From Alphaproteobacteria bacterium (GTDB taxonomy: Bacteria; Pseudomonadota; Alphaproteobacteria; Rickettsiales; SXRF01): a DNA stretch of 61,891 nucleotides. The notes beneath the pieces are model-generated. The model was not told where the DNA came from. It saw only the letters and a list, made by a program, of their open reading frames with translations, and did not search any database. The DNA lies in the NCBI GenBank assembly GCA_025362975.1, contig JANYES010000006.1:1-61891 (forward strand). Direction: 5' to 3'. The position numbers and the translations under genes are program-made. Below, in pieces: positions 46,732 to 55,490 of the stretch; positions within the stretch are counted from its first letter, which is position 1; every line of letters starts with the position of its first letter.

Positions 46732-47311
46732 TGGTCGGCTCCTTGGTGGCTAGCGCGATCTTGTTCATGAAGCCCGCTTCGTCGCCTTTTAGCAGCAGTG
46801 GCAGGTGCTTTGAGATTTCTTCGACGAGGGTTTCGACCAGTGGCATTTCGTCTTTGGCGAAGTCGGACAGCACGTAATCCGCGACGCGGTTTTTGTCGCC
46901 GGGGTGGCCGATGCCGAAGCGGATGCGGGCGTAGTCGGCGCCCATATGCGCGTCAAGGCTGCGCAGGCCGTTATGGCCACCGTTGCCGCCGCCGCGCTTG
47001 ACTTTGAGTCGGCCCAGATCGATGTCGAGTTCGTCGTGGATGACGATAATGTTTTCCAGCGGAATTTTATAAAAGTTTGCCATTTCGCTGGCGGGCACGC
47101 CGGAGGTGTTCATGTAGCCCAGCGGGCAGAAGGTGAAGCATTTGCGCTCGGCGATCATGCCTTCGGACAGGCTGCCGCCGAATTTACGCTGCGGTTTGGA
47201 AAACCCGTAATCGGCGATGATCTGCTCGATGGCCATGAAACCGGCGTTGTGACGGTTCGCGGCGTACGATGCGCCGGGATTGCCAAGGCCGATGATGAGG
47301 AAGTGTGCCAT
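46718..47311 (-). CDS. pth: Peptidyl-tRNA hydrolase
   Basis: A 197-residue enzyme that cleaves stalled peptidyl-tRNA. The ATG at 47311 gives MAHFLIIGLGNPGASYAANRHN with the family catalytic His of NRHNAG; the GTG at 47326 is possible but less family-like. FMNTSGVP (with Asn), HDELDIDLG and KRGGGNGGHNGLRSL follow as usual. It lies 70 bases after rplY, across a strong hairpin, with the standard rplY-pth-ychF order. Confidence 0.96.
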   Translation of the reverse strand: MAHFLIIGLGNPGASYAANRHNAGFMAIEQIIADYGFSKPQRKFGGSLSEGMIAERKCFTFCPLGYMNTSGVPASEMANFYKIPLENIIVIHDELDIDLGRLKVKRGGGNGGHNGLRSLDAHMGADYARIRFGIGHPGDKNRVADYVLSDFAKDEMPLVETLVEEISKHLPLLLKGDEAGFMNKIALATKEPTSATK

Positions 47312-47321
47312 ATACCAAAAT

Positions 47322-47347
47322 GCCACCCCCGGATGAGCGGGGGTGGC
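47322..47347 (-). terminator. Hairpin between rplY and pth
   Basis: A perfect 10-bp stem, GCCACCCCCG with CGGGGGTGGC and a 6-base loop, followed on the minus strand by ATTTTGG. It can be a weak terminator or attenuator that lowers pth relative to rplY. There is no long T run. Confidence 0.55.
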
Positions 47348-47380
47348 GATTCCTTATGCGGAAAACCGCATGGGCCAAAA

Positions 47381-48097
47381 TTATTTTTTGGCTGCTGGTT
47401 TGGCTGCTGGTTTGGCGTCTTCTTTCTTGGCGCCTGCGGCAGCTGCCGGAGCGGCTGCACCAGCCGCCGGGGTGGCTGCTGCGGTTGCTTCGACTGCTTT
47501 TTCTTCTTCTTCACGGCGGCCGGCGATGGTCGCGATGGTGAAGTTGCGTTTGATGACCGGGGTCACGCCTTTTGGCAGCTCGAGATCTTTAATGTGAACC
47601 GAAGAACCGATGTCGAGGGCCTGAACGTTGATGTCGAAATGCGTAGGGATTGCATCCGGGGCGCAGAGGAATTCGATTTCGTGACGCACGATGTTAAGAA
47701 CGCCACCGCGCTTCAAGCCGACCGATTTGTCCTGGCCGAAGAATTTCACCGGAACCATAACGCGTAAGGACATGCCCGCTTCAACTTTGATGAAGTCGAC
47801 GTGTTCGATCACGTCGGTGACCGGGTGGAACTGGAGGTCTTTCGGCAGGGCCTGAACTTTTTTACCGTCGAGCTTGATGTCGATCAGGCGCGAACGGAAA
47901 CGGCCGCGCTGGAATTCCATCGTTACTTCTTTGAGCGACAGGGCGATGCTGATCGGGGTCTGGCCTTTGCCGTAGAGGATGCCGGGGATTTTGCCTTCGC
48001 GGCGGAGCGCGCGGGCAACGCCTTTGCCCGCGCCTTCACGGGTGTTGGCTTCGAGAATACCGGTTTCTTTCGGTACTTTTTTTTCTGGTGCAGGCAT
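47381..48097 (-). CDS. rplY: Ribosomal protein bL25 (Ctc type, extended)
   Basis: A 238-residue protein: an N-terminal 5S-rRNA-binding domain (EGAGKGVARALRREGKIPGILYG) followed by the Ctc/TL5 C-terminal domain (VMVPVKFFGQDKSVGLKRGGVL) and a low-complexity AAA/KP tail of about 40 residues. TTGGAGAAACACT precedes the ATG. It binds 5S rRNA on the large subunit; the long form is seen in many alphaproteobacteria. It is downstream of prs by 30 bases. Confidence 0.96.
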   Translation of the reverse strand: MPAPEKKVPKETGILEANTREGAGKGVARALRREGKIPGILYGKGQTPISIALSLKEVTMEFQRGRFRSRLIDIKLDGKKVQALPKDLQFHPVTDVIEHVDFIKVEAGMSLRVMVPVKFFGQDKSVGLKRGGVLNIVRHEIEFLCAPDAIPTHFDINVQALDIGSSVHIKDLELPKGVTPVIKRNFTIATIAGRREEEEKAVEATAAATPAAGAAAPAAAAGAKKEDAKPAAKPAAKK

Positions 48098-48127
48098 AGT
48101 GTTTCTCCAATGTTAAATAGAAATTTG

Positions 48128-49063
48128 TTAATCGAATAAGCTTGATACGCTGGTTTCATCGCTGATGCGCTTGACGGCTTCCGCAAGCAGCGGCGCGATG
48201 GAAACCACGCGGATGTTAGAGGCGTTTTTCATTTCTTCCGTGGTCTGTAATGTGTCGGTAACGACGAGCGAGGTGAGCACGGATTTAGAGACACGCTCGA
48301 TGGCAGCGCCTGAGAGCACGCCGTGCGTTACATACGCGGCGACGGAGTTTGCGCCGGCATCCTTGAGCGCCTTGGCGGCATTGCATAGGGTGCCTGCGGA
48401 ATCGACGATGTCGTCGAACAAGATGCAATCGCGCCCTTCGACTTCACCGATGATATTCATGACTTCCGACACGCCCGCTTTTTCGCGGCGCTTATCGACG
48501 ATGGCGAGCTGGACGCCGAGGCGGTTAGCAAGCGCGCGTGCGCGCACCACGCCGCCGACGTCGGGCGAGACGATGGTGAGCTGGTCTAATTTCTTATAGT
48601 GTTCCTTGATGTCTTTGACGATGACCGGGAGTGCGAACAGATGGTCCAGCGGGATGTCGAAGAAGCCTTGAATCTGGCCTGCGTGCAGGTCGATGGTCAG
48701 GACGCGGTTGGCGCCGGATGCGGCGATGATGTTGGCGACGAGCTTGGCCGAGATCGGCGTGCGCGGGCCGACTTTGCGGTCCTGCCTTGCGTAACCGAAA
48801 TACGGGATGACGGCGGTCACGCGTTTGGCGGAGGCGCGGCGAAGCGCATCGAGGCAGACGAGGAGTTCCATGATATGGTCGTTCGCCGGGAAGCCGGTGG
48901 ACTGGATGACGAACACATCTTCGCCGCGGACGTTCTCGTGGATTTCAACGAAGACTTCCTGATCGGCGAAACGTTTGATACTCACTTCGGTGAGCTTCAC
49001 GCCTAGATAATCCGCCATCGATTGGGCGAGGGGGATATTGCTATTGCATGCCAGCAGTTTCAT
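48128..49063 (-). CDS. prs: Ribose-phosphate pyrophosphokinase
   Basis: A 311-residue enzyme making PRPP from ribose-5-phosphate and ATP. The ATG at 49063 has GGAG five bases upstream and gives [14 protein letters not shown]. Marks are [33 protein letters not shown] (ATP-site Arg), [15 protein letters not shown], and [18 protein letters not shown], the PRPP/ribose-phosphate loop. Class I length. Its product feeds nucleotide and histidine synthesis. Confidence 0.97.
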   Translation of the reverse strand: MKLLACNSNIPLAQSMADYLGVKLTEVSIKRFADQEVFVEIHENVRGEDVFVIQSTGFPANDHIMELLVCLDALRRASAKRVTAVIPYFGYARQDRKVGPRTPISAKLVANIIAASGANRVLTIDLHAGQIQGFFDIPLDHLFALPVIVKDIKEHYKKLDQLTIVSPDVGGVVRARALANRLGVQLAIVDKRREKAGVSEVMNIIGEVEGRDCILFDDIVDSAGTLCNAAKALKDAGANSVAAYVTHGVLSGAAIERVSKSVLTSLVVTDTLQTTEEMKNASNIRVVSIAPLLAEAVKRISDETSVSSLFD

Positions 49064-49337
49064 AAGTCTCCACATTCCCGTTCACATAGCGGAATCGCCC
49101 ACCTGCATTGCTCCAGATGAGATCGCCGGAAGTTGGTCCGGTCGCCGCCATAGTTGATTAGGGGGCGGAAACTAGCAGGATCTGGGGAAAAGTAAACTCT
49201 ATTCTTATCGGGGTATTCGCGAGGATTGCCAAGGGGTTCAGAAGTGGATGGATTATTTAAGATGCTGTCATATAACGTTAATACTCTTGTGGTGGCTTGA
49301 AGGGTTGGAATGGGCGCTGGGCAATTGCCGAAAAGAG

Positions 49338-51050
49338 TTAGGCCGCGCCGGTTTCTTTTTCCGAAGCGCGGGTGACGGCGTAGTCCTCGGCGCGGAAGAC
49401 TTCTATGATGCGGGAGATTTCGGCTTCTTTGATGCCTACGGATTTCAGCACCGCGCCCCCGAGCTGTAGGCTCATTTCATACATTTCGGCGACTGCAAGG
49501 TTGGCACCGGCGGCTTCGAGTTTTTGCACCTGTTCTAAGTTTTTGGCGCGCGCGATGATCGGTAAATCGCGGTTGAGTTCGCGTACGGTGATGATGGTTT
49601 GTAAGGCCACGCGGGTGTCGTTGTGGGTGACGATGACGGCGCGCGCGCGCGCGATGCCGAGTGCGTTGAGCACATGGACGCGGGCGGTGTCGCCATAGAA
49701 GACCGGGATGCCGCGCTTGCGTTCGCGGGCGGTGAGGAACGAGTCGATGTCGATGGCGACATAGTTGATGCCTTCCATTTCAAGTAAGCGGGCTACGGTG
49801 TGGCCAACGCGGCCATAGCCCGAGATGATGACGTGGTTGGAAAGGTCGAGGGTTTCTTCGATCAGGTTTTCAGGCTGGGAAATGGCATATTTTTCCAGCG
49901 CGAAGGCGATTTTCTTGCCGAGTTGTGCGACCAGCGGGGTCAGTGTCATGCTGACGGTGACGACGACGAGCAGGACCTGCGAGACGTGCAGCGGGATGAT
50001 GCCCTGACTAGCGGCGAGGGAGAACAGGATGAAGGCGAATTCGCTGCCTTGCGACAGCATCAGGCCAGAGTGGATGGCGGTAGACAGCGAGAAACCGAAC
50101 ACGCGGCACAGCGCCATGATGATGATGGATTTGCAGATCATCAGCATGAGGGTCAGGCCGATAATGCTGAAGAAATTGTTTTGCAACGTGTCAAGATTGA
50201 GCGTCATGCCGACGGTCATGAAGAACAGGCCGAGCAGCAGGCCTTTGAACGGCAGCACGTCGGCTTCGACCTGCGCTTTGAATTCGGTTTCGGCGACGAG
50301 CAGGCCCGCCATGAAGGCGCCAAGCGCGGGCGACAGCCCGGCCATGATCGAAAGTTGCGAAGCGCCGAGGACCACTAATAAGGTGGTTGCGGAAAACAAC
50401 TCGGTGTTTTCGAGCGAGGCTATGAAACGGAACAGCGGGCGCAACAGTAGATAGCCGGAGACGAAAATGACGATCAGACCTATAGTGCCTTTGAACAGTG
50501 CATCGGCGAGGGCGAACATCAGGGGCTTATCGTGCTCGCTGAGCGCGGAGACGAGTACTAATAAAGGAACGACGGCTAAATCTTGTAAGATCAGGATGGC
50601 CAGCGACAGGCGACCGACCTGCGAAGCGCGTTCGCCCTGTTCACTGATGACCTGCAATACGATGGCGGTGGACGACAGTGCAAGCCCGCCGCCGATGATC
50701 ATGGCGGCAGCCGCCTGACCGCCGATGCCGACGAAGAAGCATCCGAAGATGGCAGAAGTGATCAGCATCTGCGCGCTGCCGAAGCCGAACACCTGCTTGC
50801 GCATGCTGCGCAGGCGATCGATGGAAAGTTCGATGCCGATGATAAAAAGCAGGAAGATAACGCCGAACTCGGCGATGCTTGATGTCATTTCCACGTCGTT
50901 GACAAGGTTGAGGCCGAATTTGCCGACGGCAGCGCCCGCTGCGAGATAACCGATGACTGGGCTTAAGCGAATCATTCGGCTGATTGCTACGATCAATACT
51001 GCGGCACAAAGCAGTATGACGATCTGTGAAAGCGGGGCGGATTCATTCAT
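49338..51050 (-). CDS. Kef-type potassium/proton antiporter with TrkA-N/RCK domain
   Basis: The ATG at 51050 gives about 570 residues, though the ribosome site is weak. The first ~380 residues form the CPA2 exchanger with twelve membrane helices (VIGYLAAGAAVGKFGL, LLFIIGIELS, ALSSTAIVLQVI, LILQDLAVVPLLVL). A cytosolic RCK_N domain follows (VIISGYGRVGHTVARLLEMEG). The TrkA-C part is absent or short. In E. coli Kef is controlled by glutathione adducts; here gshA is present, so this control is plausible. It may protect against electrophiles and alkaline pH. Confidence 0.9.
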   Translation of the reverse strand: MNESAPLSQIVILLCAAVLIVAISRMIRLSPVIGYLAAGAAVGKFGLNLVNDVEMTSSIAEFGVIFLLFIIGIELSIDRLRSMRKQVFGFGSAQMLITSAIFGCFFVGIGGQAAAAMIIGGGLALSSTAIVLQVISEQGERASQVGRLSLAILILQDLAVVPLLVLVSALSEHDKPLMFALADALFKGTIGLIVIFVSGYLLLRPLFRFIASLENTELFSATTLLVVLGASQLSIMAGLSPALGAFMAGLLVAETEFKAQVEADVLPFKGLLLGLFFMTVGMTLNLDTLQNNFFSIIGLTLMLMICKSIIIMALCRVFGFSLSTAIHSGLMLSQGSEFAFILFSLAASQGIIPLHVSQVLLVVVTVSMTLTPLVAQLGKKIAFALEKYAISQPENLIEETLDLSNHVIISGYGRVGHTVARLLEMEGINYVAIDIDSFLTARERKRGIPVFYGDTARVHVLNALGIARARAVIVTHNDTRVALQTIITVRELNRDLPIIARAKNLEQVQKLEAAGANLAVAEMYEMSLQLGGAVLKSVGIKEAEISRIIEVFRAEDYAVTRASEKETGAA

Positions 51051-51519
51051 GCAGTAGTTAGTACCGTTCCTTGTATCAGGTTTCAAACGTTATATGTGTA
51101 GATCAGTATGCTTGTCTTTCATGCGCGGCGCGGTCATAAATAAATTCATACAAGCAGCTCGGAATACTTTTAACTGGCAAAGCAAATGCCAACGGCGTTA
51201 TACTTTTTGTGCTAGGAAGATTTTTCCTAGTATGCCGCTTTCTAGGTTGTTTGAGCAGGTTTTTGTTCACAGTAAGGTTGTAATTGTCTCGCAATGGTAA
51301 AAGAATGTTTAAACTCTTCTCGCGGCTCTTTACCTTTAAGTTATTTCAACGGCAAAACAGCAGCTTATATGACTGCCTATTTTTTAAGCAAACAGGTATA
51401 ATGCTAGGGATGCTGTGTCATTTATGAGAACTTTATCTACTTCTCCACAATGTTATCCACAGCTTTCGTGGATTACTTTTTTTAGCCAAAAATGATGTCG
51501 CGCCGCCTCGATTGAACCT
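51051..51519. other. AT-rich intergenic region with a cluster of DnaA-box-like sites
   Basis: About 470 bases with no convincing gene. It contains one exact TTATCCACA (51453), TTCTCCACA (51441), TTATCTACT (51433), TTGTTCACA (51263) and a partial box on the other strand (CGTGGATTA, 51468), plus a small hairpin CTAGGAA-ga-TTTCCTAG at 51212-51230. The genes diverge here. A minor DnaA-regulated site or a replication origin are both possible; the evidence is thin. Confidence 0.35.
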
Positions 51520-53385
51520 ATGGAAAATACGCCAGAAAACTATGTGAGCACTTTGGAAGACGGACGTAATGTCATCCGCCGATACGTCCGCGACATGACG
51601 GGAACGCCGGGTGTGTATCGCATGATCGATGTCGGTGGGAACGTGTTGTATGTCGGCAAGGCGAAGAATTTAAAAAATCGCGTGTCGAATTACGTGAACG
51701 TCGCGGCGCTGAATACGCGCTTGCAAAGAATGATAATGCAGACGGCGTCGATGGAAATTATTTCGACTCGCTCCGAAGCGGAAGCGTTGCTGCTGGAAGC
51801 GAACTTAATCAAAAAATTTTCGCCGCGCTACAACATTCTTCTAAAAGATGACAAATCTTTTCCGTACATCTTTTTATCCGGCGATCACGAGTTCTCGCGG
51901 ATAACAAAACATCGCGGCGCGAAGACGAAGAAGGGAAAATATTTCGGCCCGTTCGTGTCGGCGGGCGCGGTGAACGAAACGCTGGTGCTGTTGCAGAAAG
52001 CGTTTTTGTTGCGTACCTGCTCGGACACGTTTTTCAAGAACCGTTCCCGGCCTTGCATGCTATACCAGATCAAACGCTGCTCGGCACCGTGCGTGAGCAA
52101 GATCAAGAAGGGAGAATATGACGAGCTGATGGGGCAGGCGACGGCGTTTCTTTCGGGAAAAAGCAGGCAGATACAGGACGAGATGATTCGCCAGATGCAG
52201 GAGCTGAGCTTGAAAATGCATTACGAAAAAGCCAGCCTCGTGCGCGATCGCATCAAGGCGCTGACGGTGGTGCAGCAGCAAGGGGGCATGCATGCGGGGT
52301 CGCTTGGCGATGCTGACGTGATTGCGCTGGCACGGGATAATAAGGATTGCTGCATCCAGCTATTCAGCTTCCGCGGAGGGCGCAACTATGGAAATAAGAC
52401 GTGGTTTCCGATTCACACCGCGCAGGTGAGCGAAAGCGAAATCATCACCGCTTTCATCGGCCAGATTTACCAGTCGCAGCCGGTGCCGCCGCTGATTCTG
52501 ACCAGCCACATGCTGGAGGAGACGACGTTGCTTGAAGAAGCACTGCGGCTTAATACCGATTATAAAGTGGAGGTGCTGCACCCGATGCGCGGCGACAAGC
52601 GCGATGTGGTGGATGAGGCGCTGCGCAATGCCAAGGGCGCGCTGGTGCGCAACGTGTCGATGAACGCGACGCAGCGCGAGGTGCTGGAAGGGTTGCAGAA
52701 ATTGTTCGGGCTGGAAGAACCACCCAAGCGCATTGAGGTGTACGATAATAGTCATATCTCGGGCACCAACGCAGTGGGCGCGATGATCGTGGCGGGGCCG
52801 GACGGGTTTTTGAAGAATGAGTACCGGCAGTTCAATATTAAAAATAAAGAGACGGTGCCGGGCGATGATTACGGGATGTTGCGCGAGGTGCTGACGCGAA
52901 GGTTTATGCGCCTTGCCGAGGAAGGCAATGCCGATAAAGTGCCTGATCTCGTGCTGATTGACGGCGGGCAGGGGCAGCTATCGGTGACGACGCAGGTGAT
53001 GCAGGAGCTGGGTATTAATACGATTTGTTACGCGGGCATTGCCAAAGGGCCGGACAGGAATGCCGGGCGCGAGTGGTTCTTCATCCCGGACAAGGAGCCT
53101 TTCCAGCTGCCTGAGGGCGACAAGCTGCTGCATGCGCTGCAACGCATGCGCGACGAGGCGCACCGGTTTGCCATCGGCGCGCACCGGCAGAAGCGCAGTA
53201 AGTCGATGCAGACTTCTGCGCTGGATGAAATCCAGTTTATCGGGCCGGGGCGGAAGAAAGCGCTGCTGCTGCATTTCGGTTCTGCGCGCGCGGTGGCGGC
53301 GGCGAGTATCGAAGATATTGAAAAAGTGGCGGGGATCAGTAAATCTACAGCTAAGGTGATCTACGAACATTTCCACGGGGAATAG
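51520..53385 (+). CDS. uvrC: Excinuclease ABC subunit C
   Basis: A 621-residue nuclease of nucleotide excision repair that makes the 3' and 5' incisions. It starts with the GIY-YIG domain (GTPGVYRMIDVGGNVLYVGKAKNLKNR), a Cys-rich motif (RPCMLYQIKRCSAPCV), a UVR motif near 210 (EMIRQMQELSLKMHYEKAS), the RNase-H-like domain with DNSHISGTN and LIDGGQGQL, and two C-terminal helix-hairpin-helix motifs (FIGPGRKKALLLHFGSARAV). No ribosome site is visible just before the start. Confidence 0.98.
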   Translation: MENTPENYVSTLEDGRNVIRRYVRDMTGTPGVYRMIDVGGNVLYVGKAKNLKNRVSNYVNVAALNTRLQRMIMQTASMEIISTRSEAEALLLEANLIKKFSPRYNILLKDDKSFPYIFLSGDHEFSRITKHRGAKTKKGKYFGPFVSAGAVNETLVLLQKAFLLRTCSDTFFKNRSRPCMLYQIKRCSAPCVSKIKKGEYDELMGQATAFLSGKSRQIQDEMIRQMQELSLKMHYEKASLVRDRIKALTVVQQQGGMHAGSLGDADVIALARDNKDCCIQLFSFRGGRNYGNKTWFPIHTAQVSESEIITAFIGQIYQSQPVPPLILTSHMLEETTLLEEALRLNTDYKVEVLHPMRGDKRDVVDEALRNAKGALVRNVSMNATQREVLEGLQKLFGLEEPPKRIEVYDNSHISGTNAVGAMIVAGPDGFLKNEYRQFNIKNKETVPGDDYGMLREVLTRRFMRLAEEGNADKVPDLVLIDGGQGQLSVTTQVMQELGINTICYAGIAKGPDRNAGREWFFIPDKEPFQLPEGDKLLHALQRMRDEAHRFAIGAHRQKRSKSMQTSALDEIQFIGPGRKKALLLHFGSARAVAAASIEDIEKVAGISKSTAKVIYEHFHGE

Positions 53386-53391
53386 GGTTTC

Positions 53392-53952
53392 ATGAGTTTT
53401 CTTTCCAATACGGCGCTGGCGCTTAGCATGTCGGCGGATGCGTTCGCGGCGGCAATCAGCAAGGGTATCGAGCTGAAAAAACCGCGATGGACGGATGCGT
53501 TGCGCGTCGGGTTGATTTTCGGCGCGGTGGAAACGCTGACGCCGGTGATTGGCTGGCTGATTGGTTCGGCGGCGAGCGGGTTTGTTGAAAAATACGATCA
53601 TTGGGTGGCGTTTGTGATTATTGCGGCCATTGGCAGCAAGATGATTTATGAGGCGTGGCGCGGCGATCATAAGCCGAAGGCGGAGGCGCATACGCTGGGT
53701 GTGCTGGTGATTACGGCCATCGGTACAAGCATGGACGCGATGGCGGTGGGCGTGTCGCTGGCGCTGGTGAATGCGAATATCTGGGTGACGGCAGCGATGA
53801 TCGGGATGGCGACGTTTATCATGGCGACCATCGGTGTGATGACGGGGCATTACATCGGCAGCAAGGCGGGCAGGGCAGCGGAAGTTATCGGCGGGCTATG
53901 CCTGATTGCGATTGGCGCGATGATTGTTTATGATCATATTTCAGCAGTTTAA
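53392..53952 (+). CDS. mntP: Manganese efflux pump MntP
   Basis: A 186-residue membrane protein of the MntP family, with six helices in two repeats: LALSMSADAFAAAISKGIEL and TAIGTSMDAMAVGVSLAL, each carrying the conserved Asp used for Mn binding. It exports manganese from the cytosol. The gap to uvrC is only 6 bases, so a yybP-type Mn riboswitch cannot sit in front of it. It is followed by Zur-like operators. Confidence 0.9.
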   Translation: MSFLSNTALALSMSADAFAAAISKGIELKKPRWTDALRVGLIFGAVETLTPVIGWLIGSAASGFVEKYDHWVAFVIIAAIGSKMIYEAWRGDHKPKAEAHTLGVLVITAIGTSMDAMAVGVSLALVNANIWVTAAMIGMATFIMATIGVMTGHYIGSKAGRAAEVIGGLCLIAIGAMIVYDHISAV

Positions 53953-53961
53953 TATAGTATG

Positions 53962-53973
53962 ATGTTATAACAT
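53962..53973. promoter_or_regulatory. Zur-like palindrome 1
   Basis: The 12-bp perfect palindrome ATGTTATAACAT lies 9 bases after mntP. This core is what I recall as the centre of the Agrobacterium-group Zur operator. It is 42 bases upstream of a second copy. Confidence 0.5.
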
Positions 53974-54015
53974 AGCATTGTGCTTTACGGCGTGCGACGC
54001 TTTGGTTATAACTTG

Positions 54016-54031
54016 TTATGTTATAACATAA
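54016..54031. promoter_or_regulatory. Zur-like palindrome 2
   Basis: TTATGTTATAACATAA is a 16-bp perfect palindrome that contains the same 12-bp core as the site at 53962 and ends 9 bases before an ATG (54041). Its overlap with the likely promoter/ribosome region suits repression by Zur with zinc. Confidence 0.55.
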
Positions 54032-54040
54032 GAGGCGATC

Positions 54041-54103
54041 ATGGCCGATAGCAGCAGCGAAGAGAAACAGACTGAATCGCAGAGGGCGCAGGATATCGCG
54101 TAA
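54041..54103 (+). other. 20-codon leader frame ending in TAA, in frame with the His-rich gene
   Basis: An ATG with AGAGG five bases upstream reads MADSSSEEKQTESQRAQDIA and stops at TAA (54101-54103). The His-rich reading frame continues in the same frame straight after (TINHALACTATDF). It may be the true 5' end of that gene interrupted by a nonsense mutation, or a leader peptide. Confidence 0.55.
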
Positions 54104-54118
54104 ACGATCAACCATGCG

Positions 54119-54886
54119 TTGGCGTGCACGGCGACGGATTTCATCGACCCGTATGTGGGCAACTGGACGCAGAAATTCCTTGGCAAGCGCGTGCCTATCG
54201 GCTGCGGGCACGATCACAGCAAGGATGGCGGGCACGACCATCATCACGACCACGGACCGGGGCCGAAGAAAAAACCCTGCACGAATCCGGCGCATAAGCA
54301 TACACACGATCACGCGCCAAAAGTAAAACCTGCACTGCAAAGCAATTTGAAATACTGGTGGATGGGCGAGGTGATCGGCGATTTTGGCGCCGTGCCGGTG
54401 ACGATTGCAGCCCAGCGCATGTTTCCAGGCGCGATGAAGAGATTGCAGCATGTGATGGAGCCGCTGCTCGGTGGGTTTTTCAGGCGCGGGGCGGAGCGCT
54501 CGGCGACATCATGGGCGCTTGAGAATAAGGTGCGGCTGGATTCGCCGGATTTTCAGCAGCGTGCGAATGTGATTTATAAGCATGAGATGGAGCATTTGCC
54601 GCAGGCGCTGATGTGGACCTTGTCTTCGATTGCGTTGAATCTGACGTCGCAGCGGTTGCTTGGCAATTGCGCGCCGTTCTGGCAGTTGGCGGCGGGCAAG
54701 GCGACGGGGGCGTCGATCAGTGCGGCGCTGGTGGTAGGCGGGCGCGGGCTGATGCCGGGGGCGGCGGAGAAGTGGGACCAGTTTACAGGCGAGAAGGTTT
54801 TCTTACCCGCTACGCGCGCATTGAGCGGCGTGTTAGGTGTCCGAGGCGAGGATGTCGATGCGGCGGCAAAAGGTTGGGCGCGCTAG
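54119..54886 (+). CDS. His-rich metal-binding protein with hydrophobic C-terminal half
   Basis: From the TTG at 54119 the product has 255 residues; the frame is also open from the TAA at 54101. Residues 30-70 are a metal-binding stretch, with CGHDHSKDGGHDHHHDHGPG then CTNPAHKHTHDHAP. A hydrophobic helical second half follows (VIGDFGAVPVTIAAQ, MWTLSSIALNLTSQ, ATGASISAALVVG). No family is recognised. Gene position after Zur-like boxes and mntP suggests zinc or manganese handling. The start is uncertain because of the in-frame stop. It overlaps the convergent 54883 gene by 4 bases. Confidence 0.55.
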   Translation: MACTATDFIDPYVGNWTQKFLGKRVPIGCGHDHSKDGGHDHHHDHGPGPKKKPCTNPAHKHTHDHAPKVKPALQSNLKYWWMGEVIGDFGAVPVTIAAQRMFPGAMKRLQHVMEPLLGGFFRRGAERSATSWALENKVRLDSPDFQQRANVIYKHEMEHLPQALMWTLSSIALNLTSQRLLGNCAPFWQLAAGKATGASISAALVVGGRGLMPGAAEKWDQFTGEKVFLPATRALSGVLGVRGEDVDAAAKGWAR

Positions 54887-55353
54887 TGCATGCTCGTGGA
54901 CGTGGATTCCTGCTTGATGGCGTCGATAATGAAATCATGCGTTTTGTGCCGCTCGTCGCTAGACAAGCCTAACTCGATTTCGATCAGCGTCATCTGGTAG
55001 ATGCGGTTGATTTGCTGGTTATTGTTGCGAATATCGCCAAATGCGCTTTCCAGCGCGGCGCGGTCGGGATTTTTCTCCATGAGCAGTTCGGCAACGGTCT
55101 TGCGCTTCTGGCGAATGCGGTTCTGCAAGGTGAGGACTTCGCCGAACTGATCGCCGATTCGTTGGCGGTATTGTTCCCTTACATGCTGGGGCAGATATTG
55201 GGCGTAGCTTTGCAGGCGTTGCTCTGGCGTTTTAAGCATCTCGACGGGTTTAAGCCATTGGGTAATGAAGAACGCGCCGACAGCGCAGTTTACAATCACG
55301 GAAAGGCCAAGCAAAACAGCTAGTATTCGAGTGGTGCGAGTTTCAATTTTCAT
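54883..55353 (-). CDS. Periplasmic heavy-metal-sensor-like (CpxP/Spy-like) protein
   Basis: A 156-residue protein with an N-terminal membrane helix (ILAVLLGLSVIVNCAVGAFFI), then a helical periplasmic domain: YLPQHVREQYRQRIGDQFGEV, RQKRKTVAELLMEKNPDRAALESAF and QINRIYQMTLIEIELGLSSDE. This is the plan of the heavy-metal resistance/Spy-like family, where helical hairpins of 'LT'-type motifs act as chaperone or sensor. It is convergent with the His-rich gene and may belong to the same metal-related neighbourhood. Its own operator was not found. Confidence 0.6.
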   Translation of the reverse strand: MKIETRTTRILAVLLGLSVIVNCAVGAFFITQWLKPVEMLKTPEQRLQSYAQYLPQHVREQYRQRIGDQFGEVLTLQNRIRQKRKTVAELLMEKNPDRAALESAFGDIRNNNQQINRIYQMTLIEIELGLSSDERHKTHDFIIDAIKQESTSTSMH

Positions 55354-55430
55354 GATCCGGTCGGCTCAAAACAATACGTTAGAATGTCGGCACGCTATCG
55401 TAAAATCATTTTTCTTGCAATGGGCTCGGC

Positions 55431-55468
55431 AAAAAATAACCCCCGCCAGCTTAACTGGCAGGGGTTAT
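55431..55468 (-). terminator. Intrinsic terminator after phasin
   Basis: On the minus strand: AACCCCTGCCAG, loop TTAAG, CTGGCGGGGGTT, then TATTTTTTG, a strong stem-loop with U-run 23 bases after the phasin stop. Confidence 0.85.
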
Positions 55469-55490
55469 GCAGATCAGTATCCGCTTAGTA

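Noticed and set aside
47381-47560. Low-complexity reading frames opposite the Ala-rich tail of rplY
   Set aside because: They arise from the GCN-rich codons of the bL25 tail and have no independent support.
53386-53391. Mn riboswitch before mntP
   Set aside because: The gap to uvrC is 6 bases, leaving no room for a yybP-ykoY-type element.
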